DNA of 36,423 nt from a virus, in IMG/VR virus record IMGVR_UViG_3300027770_000135, positions 1-36,423 of that record; one strand, given 5' to 3'. Of the stretch, positions 30,978-36,423 are shown piece after piece. Position 1 is the stretch's first letter. Every line of letters starts with the position of its first letter. A program made the position numbers and the translations under genes. The notes below the pieces were generated by a model. That model did no database searches. It was given only the letters and a program-made list of their open reading frames with translations, and was not told the DNA's origin.

Positions 30978-31051
30978 GGCGAGATAGCTCAGTTGGTTAG
31001 AGCGTAGGATTCATAACCCTAAGGTCGGCAGTTCAATTCTGTTTCTCGCTA
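30978..31051 (+). tRNA. tRNA-Met(CAT), elongator type
   Basis: Acceptor GGCGAGA/TCTCGCT, anticodon loop TTCATAA on TAGGA/CCCTA (one mismatch), T loop TTCAATT. Could be Ile with modified C34; the initiator is at 31739. Confidence 0.9.
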
Positions 31052-31064
31052 CTCTATTATTTAT

Positions 31065-31136
31065 GGTGTTTATAGTGTAATGGTAGCACGACAGATTGTG
31101 GTTCTGTTAGTATGGGTTCGAAACCCATTATCCACC
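31065..31136 (+). tRNA. tRNA-His(GTG)
   Basis: Encoded G-1 opposite C73 (His identity), anticodon arm ACAGA-TTGTGGT-TCTGT, T loop TTCGAAA. The acceptor has two mismatches (pairs 4 and 5). Confidence 0.9.
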
Positions 31137-31141
31137 CTTTT

Positions 31142-31229
31142 GGAAGATTGGCTGAGTTGGTCTAAAGCGGCACCCTGCTAAGGTGTTAATTGGGAAACTG
31201 ATTCATTGGTTCGAATCCAATATCTTCCG
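31142..31229 (+). tRNA. tRNA-Ser(GCT)
   Basis: Acceptor GGAAGAT/ATCTTCC, anticodon arm CACC-CTGCTAA-GGTG, long variable arm, T loop TTCGAAT, discriminator G. Confidence 0.95.
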
Positions 31230-31235
31230 CACAAT

Positions 31236-31265
31236 TTGGAAATACAAAAAAAATTCGTATATTTG
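31236..31265 (+). promoter_or_regulatory. Possible internal promoter abutting tRNA-Asn
   Basis: TTG (31236-31238), 19 bp, TATATTTG (31258-31265): perfect host consensus. Its last G is base 1 of tRNA-Asn, so normal start-site spacing would begin transcription inside that tRNA. Confidence 0.5.
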
Positions 31266-31336
31266 TCTTGATAGCTCAGAGGTAGAGCAAGTGGCTGTTA
31301 ACCACTAGGTCATAGGTTCGAATCCTTTTCAGGACG
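31265..31336 (+). tRNA. tRNA-Asn(GTT)
   Basis: Acceptor GTCTTGA/TCAGGAC, anticodon loop CTGTTAA on GTGG/CCAC, T loop TTCGAAT, discriminator G. Confidence 0.95.
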
Positions 31337-31385
31337 CAAAAAAAATTTGAATATGTTACATAAAATGTAGTTATGATAAATTTTT

Positions 31386-31457
31386 GGTCTATTAGTGTAG
31401 TGATTAACACGCCTCACTGTCTATGAGGTAGCCTCGGTTTGAATCCGTGATAGACCG
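31386..31457 (+). tRNA. tRNA-Asp(GTC)
   Basis: Acceptor GGTCTAT/ATAGACC, anticodon arm CCTCA-CTGTCTA-TGAGG, T loop TTTGAAT (unusual second T), discriminator G. Confidence 0.93.
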
Positions 31458-31516
31458 CCAACCAACAATGAGTGTTGTGCAAGAGTACCCGATCTCTGAA
31501 GTCAAACAAAAGGGTT

Positions 31517-31626
31517 AGTCAGGTGGCGGAATGGTAGACGCAAAAACTGAAGGCGGATAAGTGATTTAAGAAGCATTATAAAAAAGCATGTCAAATCACA
31601 TACAGGTTCGAATCCTGTCCTGACTA
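31517..31626 (+). ncRNA. tRNA-Leu-like element 7
   Basis: Intact acceptor, D arm and T arm of the family. GTGATTT/AAATCAC (7 bp) precedes the T arm and encloses 25 nt. The remaining 19 nt cannot form an anticodon arm. 110 nt. Confidence 0.68.
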
Positions 31627-31627
31627 C

Positions 31628-31732
31628 AAAAGTATTAACCACCCGACTCATTAGGGTGAAGTGTTTCGTACGAAAACACTTGAATAAAGTGGGTGGCAAC
31701 CATAAGAACGCCTTAAACTCGTTAATACTTTT
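31628..31732 (+). ncRNA. Spacer RNA S8 closed by a 12-bp stem
   Basis: AAAAGTATTAAC (31628-31639) pairs perfectly with GTTAATACTTTT (31721-31732). Inside: CACCC/GGGTG, AAGTGTTT/AAACACTT, GGT-GGCA-ACC and AACG/CGTT. Starts 2 nt after element 7 and ends 6 nt before tRNA-fMet; contains TAGGGTGAAG as in S7. Confidence 0.65.
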
Positions 31733-31738
31733 TTATAT

Positions 31739-31815
<77 letters not shown>

Positions 31816-31816
31816 A

Positions 31817-31890
31817 GGGCTGTCATGTACCAAGGTTGGCGATCTTCACTTGCAATGAAGATGTGGTGAGTTCGATTCTCACATGGTCCA
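31817..31890 (+). tRNA. tRNA-Ala(TGC)
   Basis: Anticodon arm CTTCA-CTTGCAA-TGAAG, T arm GTGAG-TTCGATT-CTCAC, acceptor GGGCTGT/ATGGTCC with several G-T pairs, discriminator A. Confidence 0.9.
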
Positions 31891-31899
31891 CAAAAAAAT

Positions 31900-31970
31900 G
31901 CCTCTATAGTTAAACGGTATAACAATTGATTTGTAATCAATTATTCTTGGTTCGATTCCGAGTGGGGGCT
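31900..31970 (+). tRNA. tRNA-Thr(TGT)
   Basis: Acceptor GCCTCTA/TGGGGGC, anticodon arm ATTGA-TTTGTAA-TCAAT, T loop TTCGATT, discriminator T. Confidence 0.93.
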
Positions 31971-31972
31971 CT

Positions 31973-32013
31973 GATGCAATAGTAACTCAGGTACTAGGGT
32001 TAGTTGCAACATC
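31973..32013 (+). other. Short spacer with paired ends (S9)
   Basis: GATG-CAA at the start pairs with TTG-(CAA)-CATC at the end; an inner AACT/AGTT follows. Fills the gap between tRNA-Thr and tRNA-Gly. Confidence 0.35.
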
Positions 32014-32085
32014 GCGAATATCGTATAGTGGTTATTACTCCATCCTTCCAAGTTGGAGACGACAGTTCGATTCTGTCTATTCGCT
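32014..32085 (+). tRNA. tRNA-Gly(TCC)
   Basis: Acceptor GCGAATA/TATTCGC, anticodon loop CTTCCAA, T arm GACAG-TTCGATT-CTGTC, discriminator T. Confidence 0.93.
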
Positions 32086-32129
32086 CAGGGTTAGTCAAGA
32101 CCCCCTCGAATCTCAGAGTCGGGAAAAAT

Positions 32130-32241
32130 AGTCAGGTGGCGGAAAGGTAGACGCTAACAAAGTGAGAAGTCAGCTTGAATGTAGAAATACATTTATGTAC
32201 CCAAAGATGATTTCATACAGGTTCAAATCCTGTCCTGACTA
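32130..32241 (+). ncRNA. tRNA-Leu-like element 8
   Basis: Acceptor and D arm (GCGGAAAGGTAGACGC) intact, T loop TTCAAAT. GAAGTCA/TGATTTC precedes the T arm and encloses a TGTA-GAAA-TACA hairpin. Only 11 nt separate the D arm from that stem, too few for an anticodon arm. 112 nt. Confidence 0.66.
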
Positions 32242-32250
32242 CTTAAACAC

Positions 32251-32324
32251 AGGGGAATATATCAATTGGTTAGATTACGTGCTTTGGGAGCACGAGGTTG
32301 TGGGTTCGAGTCCCGCTTCCCCTA
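32251..32324 (+). tRNA. tRNA-Pro(TGG)
   Basis: Acceptor AGGGGAA/TTCCCCT, anticodon arm CGTGC-TTTGGGA-GCACG, T loop TTCGAGT, discriminator A. A short palindrome TGAGAAATTTTTCTCA (32326-32341) follows. Confidence 0.95.
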
Positions 32325-32349
32325 CTGAGAAATTTTTCTCAATTAATTT

Positions 32350-32421
32350 GGGTCCATAGTTAAAGGGATATAACTTCTGCCTTCTAAGCTGACGTTCCAA
32401 GTTCGAATCTTGGTGGACCTA
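32350..32421 (+). tRNA. tRNA-Arg(TCT)
   Basis: Acceptor GGGTCCA/TGGACCT, anticodon loop CTTCTAA, T arm CCAAG-TTCGAAT-CTTGG, discriminator A. Last gene of the array; no clear terminator follows. Confidence 0.93.
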
Positions 32422-32468
32422 CTGGATCAAAATATTTCAATTTTTTTCAAGAATACAAAGTATAAAGT

Positions 32469-32499
32469 TTGGTAATTTGAAAAAAAATATGTATATTTG
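32469..32499 (+). promoter_or_regulatory. Host-type promoter for 32517-33008
   Basis: TTG (32469-32471), 20 bp, TATATTTG (32492-32499); ATG 17 nt downstream. Confidence 0.65.
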
Positions 32500-32516
32500 T
32501 TTTCAATTTATTTCAA

Positions 32517-33008
32517 ATGACACCGGACGAGTTACTTCATATCATAAACCATCAACCCAACAAATTGTCTTTGTTAATCGATACGTTGAATTTGTTGAAA
32601 AATTCTCATGGTTTTGAGCAAGATTTATTGACACCAGGATTCATCAAAGAGTGGTTGGTATCCGATATTTTGGGGCATAAATGTCACAAGACCAAACATG
32701 GCGCCGATGCTACTTCATTGGATGGCACAGAGAAATACGAATACTTATCTTGTAAAGAAGGTGGTACATTCCAATTGGACCGTATTCATAGGAACAATCT
32801 TCATCGTATCGAAAGAAACAATGCGTTTTTTTTCGCTTTGTTCGATCAGAACGATGGGTTGAAATGTTTGAAGATATGGAAGGGGGCCACCTCGGATGTT
32901 CTCTCTGAATGTCTCAAGAAATTTGAAACTATGTCCACTAGTTCAAATCACATATGTATATCTAAAAAATGGGTAATGGACAATTGTCAATTGGTCTATG
33001 TGAGATGA
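32517..33008 (+). CDS. Predicted restriction-enzyme-fold nuclease (163 aa)
   Basis: The core HKTKHGADATSLDGTEKYEYLSCKEGG (residues about 56-82) places G-A-D, then Y-E-Y-L-S-x-K, as in a PD-(D/E)XK-like site, followed by FQLDRIHRNN and a strand FFFALFDQNDGLKCLKIW. I read it as a small site-specific or homing-type nuclease, but the family is not certain. It has its own host-type promoter just after the tRNA array and stands alone in its direction. Length is compatible with a single catalytic domain. Confidence 0.65.
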   Translation: MTPDELLHIINHQPNKLSLLIDTLNLLKNSHGFEQDLLTPGFIKEWLVSDILGHKCHKTKHGADATSLDGTEKYEYLSCKEGGTFQLDRIHRNNLHRIERNNAFFFALFDQNDGLKCLKIWKGATSDVLSECLKKFETMSTSSNHICISKKWVMDNCQLVYVR

Positions 33009-33049
33009 ATGGATTAGTCCACATTGTGACCATCTTTTTCAGGCCGATA

Positions 33050-33793
33050 CTAACATTCTCTCACTGGTGGTTTGTCATATCGAATGATATATCTATCACC
33101 TTGTCTTGAAATTGTTTCGGAGTTTCGATTTAAAAAAATCAAAATTTTATTGTCATTACTGTAAACCATAAAGTGTAGACGATCACTAGGATATTGTTTC
33201 ATACCTATTGTGGTAATTTCCCATTTTCCATTTTTTTGGGTTGCATCGACTAATGGTTTTACTTGAAATCCTTTTCCATCCACCATAAAATCAATACCTT
33301 CTTTTTCATCTTCTGGAGAACCTTTACAAAAAACCTTGATCCTATCATCCGTAAGTGTATTGTAGGCTTTTTTTAATCTTTGTAAGGTTGATTTCTCCAA
33401 TTCAAATCCTCGAGCGCTAGTCGACCAAACAACATCTCTCAATTGTTTTGCGGTATCTCCCTCCTCTCCAAATAAAATTTCTTTATTTTCTTTTATCCAT
33501 TCCATAAAATTATCAACCGTTTGGTCCTGTAGAGGAAAATCGATTTTGAAAAAACTATACATTTTTTTTCTCATTTTTCTATTGGAATAAAAGAAATTCA
33601 AAATAGACCAACTAGTATTTTCATCGACAGGAAATATATCTAAAAACCCTTCACGAGTTTTACAAGGCGGTTCATCAATTTGTCCGAGATAATCTTGGTA
33701 CATTTCTTCAAGTATTGATTGAATTAAATCAGAGACTTTTTTTGATAAAAAATCTTTTGGGAGTTCTTGTGAATAATTAGGTAATGGGCTCAT
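33050..33793 (-). CDS. Predicted PD-(D/E)XK nuclease-like protein (247 aa)
   Basis: Residues 125-190 contain GFELEKSTLQRLKKAYN, then CKGSPEDEKEGIDFMVDGKGFQVKPL, i.e. an early Glu, a G-I-D-F and a Q-V-K, the pattern of PD-(D/E)XK enzymes with Q in place of E. A final strand set (LHFMVYSNDNKILIFLNR) completes the fold. The N-terminal 120 residues are helical and may bind DNA or partner. A TATATTTAT box lies 46 nt upstream (33840-33848), farther than for other genes. Cytoplasmic nuclease by inference. Confidence 0.65.
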   Translation of the reverse strand: MSPLPNYSQELPKDFLSKKVSDLIQSILEEMYQDYLGQIDEPPCKTREGFLDIFPVDENTSWSILNFFYSNRKMRKKMYSFFKIDFPLQDQTVDNFMEWIKENKEILFGEEGDTAKQLRDVVWSTSARGFELEKSTLQRLKKAYNTLTDDRIKVFCKGSPEDEKEGIDFMVDGKGFQVKPLVDATQKNGKWEITTIGMKQYPSDRLHFMVYSNDNKILIFLNRNSETISRQGDRYIIRYDKPPVREC

Positions 33794-33839
33794 TCTATTT
33801 TTTTATGTTTTGAAAAATTTGATAAACTTGAAATATTTA

Positions 33840-33848
33840 ATAAATATA
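33840..33848 (-). promoter_or_regulatory. TATATTTAT box, distant, before 33050-33793
   Basis: Minus-strand TATATTTAT, 46 nt from the start codon; lies in the divergent intergenic region shared with 33866-34909. Confidence 0.3.
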
Positions 33849-33865
33849 CGAAATTATTATTAATT

Positions 33866-34909
33866 GTGGTTAAAAATTTAATTACTGAGAAGCTTGGAGT
33901 TGCAGAACCAACTTTACCATATATTACCATAGTGTACGAGGAACTCAAAGGTAAGACAATAGAGTTTTATAATTCAAATTTAACGAAATATGAAGAAAAG
34001 ATTGTAATAAATCTCAAAGATATGTCTTTTATTTACAAAGAGTATTTTTCATTATTTGTTCAATTCCCTGTTGAAAAAATATTCATAAATTATACAGCAG
34101 TGAGAAAACCACAAAAAAATAAAGAACTAGTGAATTTAGGTGTAACATACTCAACTATGGGTGCGGCATATGAAATTGGTAGACGCGAAGATAATGTATC
34201 ATACATCAAAAAAAGTAGTTCAAAACTACCTAAATATGTTTTAGAAGATATTCAAAAAAGTTTAGTTCTTAAGTCTAATTTTGACGTAGAAATGAGTCCA
34301 ACATCATCTGAAGAAGAATTAAAAACCATTCTGAATGATTTGGAAGATACAATCTACCACGAATTCACACATTTTTATGAATACTATAAACGTTTAGAAT
34401 CTGGTTCTAAAGCCCTAGACTTCACTTTATCCTATGCTGGATCTAAAAACTACAATGTCCCCAAACCTATTTTTAAACTTTGGAGTAAATTTCTGTACCT
34501 CATTTATTTTTCAGAACCATATGAAGTTAGAGCTGTTACACAAGAAATTTCTAACAAACTGAAAAGAATGTCTCTAAGTGAATTCAGAAAAACACCATAT
34601 GGTATAATCATAGAAAAAATGATTAATTTCAACGCTGAGGAAGAATATAATAAGATATTGGAAGAGATCTCAAATTATAATCCGAATTTGGAAACAAGTA
34701 TTTTAACTCGATTGTACAATTGGTATATGAAAGATTATGTTTCTAGTGGTAACCCACCTCTTGAAAAGATTGTGATGAAAGCTAAAGATATCAAGTCATT
34801 GATGAAAAAATTCGAACAACGAATTAATAAAGTTGGTAGAGATCTTAATAGAAAAGTACTCACCTTTTCGTCTATGAATTCAAAAGACCAGTTTGGAATC
34901 CCTTTGTAG
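33866..34909 (+). CDS. HExxH metalloprotease with T4 Alt-like N-terminus (347 aa)
   Basis: Zinc protease signature YHEFTHFYEYY (HEFTH about residues 165-169), with a downstream SEPYEVRAVTQE (about 216-227) supplying a likely third ligand Glu, the layout of a gluzincin. The protein starts from GTG: VKNLITEKLGVAEP, in which L-I-T-E is the same as the cleaved packaging signal of T4 Alt (MELITE). That suggests it is carried in the head and injected with DNA, an inference. The rest is helical with no signal peptide. Lies divergent from the nuclease gene. Confidence 0.75.
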   Translation: MVKNLITEKLGVAEPTLPYITIVYEELKGKTIEFYNSNLTKYEEKIVINLKDMSFIYKEYFSLFVQFPVEKIFINYTAVRKPQKNKELVNLGVTYSTMGAAYEIGRREDNVSYIKKSSSKLPKYVLEDIQKSLVLKSNFDVEMSPTSSEEELKTILNDLEDTIYHEFTHFYEYYKRLESGSKALDFTLSYAGSKNYNVPKPIFKLWSKFLYLIYFSEPYEVRAVTQEISNKLKRMSLSEFRKTPYGIIIEKMINFNAEEEYNKILEEISNYNPNLETSILTRLYNWYMKDYVSSGNPPLEKIVMKAKDIKSLMKKFEQRINKVGRDLNRKVLTFSSMNSKDQFGIPL

Positions 34910-34912
34910 ATT

Positions 34913-35620
34913 TCAAACTCGGAATATTTTTTCTATTTTTGGTGCCGAAGATGCTACTACACTATCACGTCTATCTTGCATCGATAATTTAAAAAGTTCG
35001 TTGGGATTCAAGATATTTTGATTTCCAATTCTATTATTCAATTTGTTTGCAAATTTTTGAAAAAACCCTGGTCCATTCCAAGTAGCATATATGAAATGAA
35101 ATTTTAATTTTGGATCGGAATTAACAATCTTAATACTTTCAGGGTTAAGATATTTTTTCGATAAATTATCATAAGACTTTTCTAGTATTCTACTCAATAA
35201 ATTTCTTAACCTCTCACCAAGACTTCCTGTTGGTTTGTAATTATATTTCCAAACATCCTTATTTTTATTTTGATCCACTAGTTTCCAAAATTCTAATCCT
35301 TCAGGTGTAGTGTTTAAGTGACCACCATGTTTTCGATCTAAACCAAACAAGGTTTCTCCTGACTTACCCATTTTACTATTGTAATGCCATGAAGGGTTAT
35401 AATATCCACCCTCTAAATCTTCAATAATTTTATCAGTTGCTTGTCTAAAATTTTCGAATTTTACGTTAGACCCCATTTCAAAATCATCTCCGTATGTTTT
35501 GTTTCGATTTAAAAAAGTGTTTTTTTCATTTTCGAGTCCTTGTTTCAATAAATCTAAAATGAAATTTTGTTCATACATCAACTGATGTTGTCTCAGAATT
35601 TCTTCATTTAATTTTTTCAT
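34913..35620 (-). CDS. Unknown virion-like protein (235 aa)
   Basis: Not recognised. The N-terminus MKKLNEEILRQHQLMYEQN fits the short-helix pattern of other proteins here. The body is mixed, with a tandem of charged helices (NLLSRILEKSYDNLSKKYL) and a late strand KLKFHFIYATWNGPGFFQKFANKL. It faces the metalloprotease gene tail to tail (4-bp gap). A peptidoglycan-related or internal head role cannot be decided from the sequence. Confidence 0.7.
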   Translation of the reverse strand: MKKLNEEILRQHQLMYEQNFILDLLKQGLENEKNTFLNRNKTYGDDFEMGSNVKFENFRQATDKIIEDLEGGYYNPSWHYNSKMGKSGETLFGLDRKHGGHLNTTPEGLEFWKLVDQNKNKDVWKYNYKPTGSLGERLRNLLSRILEKSYDNLSKKYLNPESIKIVNSDPKLKFHFIYATWNGPGFFQKFANKLNNRIGNQNILNPNELFKLSMQDRRDSVVASSAPKIEKIFRV

Positions 35621-35638
35621 TTTTCTAAAATAATATAT

Positions 35639-35705
35639 TTATAGTAAATCCACCGAAAAACCCATCGGTCTTTAGCCGATGGGATGGAAGGTGGTTATAG
35701 TAAAT
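35639..35705 (+). mobile_element. Left-end hairpin of a TnpB (IS200/IS605-type) element, flanked by 11-bp direct repeats
   Basis: CCCATCGG (35661-35668) pairs with CCGATGGG (35676-35683) around TCTTTAG, and outer CCACC (35650-35654) pairs with GGTGG (35690-35694). TTATAGTAAAT is repeated exactly at 35639-35649 and 35695-35705. Subterminal hairpins like this are typical of IS200/IS605 ends. No TnpA gene is seen. Confidence 0.6.
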
Positions 35706-35782
35706 ATCTGAATATTTTTTTTTAAAAAAAGAACTTTTTAATGTTTCTTGATATTTATGTTATATTAAGTAATTTAGTATAA

Positions 35783-36423
35783 ATGTTAAAATCATACAAA
35801 TATAAACTTAAACCAAATGGGGATCAAATTGTTTTATTAAATAAACATTTTGGTTCTATTAGGTTTGTTTATAACTATTTTCTTAATGAAAGAAAAAAAG
35901 AATATGAAACAAACAAACAAACTTTAAATTATTATGATAATGCAAAAGCATTAACAGAATTAAAAAAACAAGAGGAATACTCTTGGTTAAGTGAAATTAA
36001 TTCACAATCGTTACAAGTTTCATTAAAGTGTTTGGATGACGCATATAATGGTTTTTTTAAAAAAAGAACAGGTTTTCCAAAATTTAAATCAAAACATACG
36101 AAAAATAGTTTTAAAGTTCCACAATTTGTAAAATTGGAAAAAGGTAAATTACGAATACCCAAATTTAAAGAACCAATTGATTTAATTTTAAGTAGAAGTT
36201 TTACAGGAATTATTAAACAATGTACCATATCTAGAGCACCAACAAATGAATATTTTGTTTCCATTCTTGTAGAAACTACACATACCACTTTACCAAAAAC
36301 AGGAAAATCAATTGGTATTGACCTAGGACTTAAAGATTTTGTAATAACCTCTGAAGGTTATAAATACAAAAATAATCGTTATACAAAAAAGTATCAAACC
36401 TTACTTAAAAAAAATCAACAACA
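35783..36423 (+). CDS. tnpB: TnpB RNA-guided nuclease, 5' part (truncated by window end)
   Basis: The frame from ATG 35783 stays open to the end (213 codons, no stop). It starts MLKSYKYKLKPNGDQIVLLNKHFGSIRFVYNYFLNER, the N-terminal helix-turn-helix region typical of OrfB/TnpB, followed by GFPKFKSKHTKNSFKVPQ and, near residue 190, SIGIDLGLKDFVITSEG with the first RuvC Asp. The other catalytic motifs, the zinc finger and the 3' omega-RNA lie beyond the window. TnpB cuts DNA guided by that RNA and keeps the IS element in place. GATATTTAT lies 24 nt upstream. Confidence 0.92.
   Translation, partial: MLKSYKYKLKPNGDQIVLLNKHFGSIRFVYNYFLNERKKEYETNKQTLNYYDNAKALTELKKQEEYSWLSEINSQSLQVSLKCLDDAYNGFFKKRTGFPKFKSKHTKNSFKVPQFVKLEKGKLRIPKFKEPIDLILSRSFTGIIKQCTISRAPTNEYFVSILVETTHTTLPKTGKSIGIDLGLKDFVITSEGYKYKNNRYTKKYQTLLKKNQQ

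Noticed and set aside
35932-36288. 118-aa leftward ORF near the right end.
   Set aside because: Antisense to the clearly recognisable TnpB coding frame.

Overview
The window reads as part of the genome of a large tailed phage (or a closely phage-like element) of a Bacteroidota host. Phage evidence: a GH19 endolysin, a holin-like membrane protein, a conserved phage family ending in an FRARHKC...YWSC motif, several virion-like proteins with T4-style N-termini, free-standing homing-type nucleases, a DNA C5-methyltransferase, a TnpB gene, and a very large tRNA array. Host evidence: AT-rich sequence, promoters of the Bacteroidota TTG-N19/20-TAnnTTTG type, boxA-like leaders of the form GTTCTTTGA, and a predicted secreted protein with a type IX secretion (T9SS) sorting domain.

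Layout. 1-5.9 kb: mostly leftward small and medium genes, including a tandem paralog pair, a DUF6915-like protein, an HNH endonuclease and virion-like acidic proteins. 5.9-8.9 kb: a membrane protein, a YciA-type thioesterase overlapping a WCT-motif protein, a small cupin and a phage structural-type protein. 8.9-10.8 kb: endolysin and two paralogous acidic proteins. 10.85-17.4 kb: one tightly packed leftward operon with a holin-like protein, other membrane proteins, a T9SS-targeted cohesin/dockerin-like protein, a CsgG-like lipoprotein, a predicted outer-membrane protein and a PA14 protein; I read it as an envelope/lysis/secretion module. 17.4-26.3 kb: paralogous unknowns, a SET-domain protein, the methyltransferase facing a zinc-finger/VSR-like nuclease, a large MGHCG-motif protein, a small membrane protein, a structured ncRNA and a second WCT-motif protein.

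26.34-32.43 kb is the RNA-dense core. It holds 23 canonical tRNAs that together cover all 20 amino acids. Two transcription units begin with host-type promoters plus boxA-like antitermination leaders, and there may be a third internal promoter. Interleaved are (i) eight tRNA-Leu-like genes sharing the AGTCAGG...CCTGACT acceptor, mostly also the D arm, and the T arm, but with unrelated, oversized central regions and no readable anticodon arm; (ii) two other tRNA-like genes with aberrant centres; and (iii) long spacers whose two ends pair in 8-12 bp stems, nearly flush with the neighbouring tRNAs, enclosing several hairpins. A homing endonuclease gene sits inside a disrupted tRNA. Classes (i) and (iii) are my best candidate for an undescribed system: a family of tRNA-scaffolded and tRNA-spaced structured RNAs co-transcribed with a full phage tRNA set.

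32.5-36.4 kb: two predicted PD-(D/E)XK nucleases, an HExxH metalloprotease whose N-terminus resembles the T4 Alt packaging signal, an unknown protein, and the left end and 5' part of a TnpB element that runs off the window.

Recurring signals: a box NATATTTAT lies 4-24 nt upstream of many starts on both strands and may be a phage variant of the host -7 element. Many proteins begin with a short helix rich in I/L-x-E, like the prohead targeting peptides of T4.
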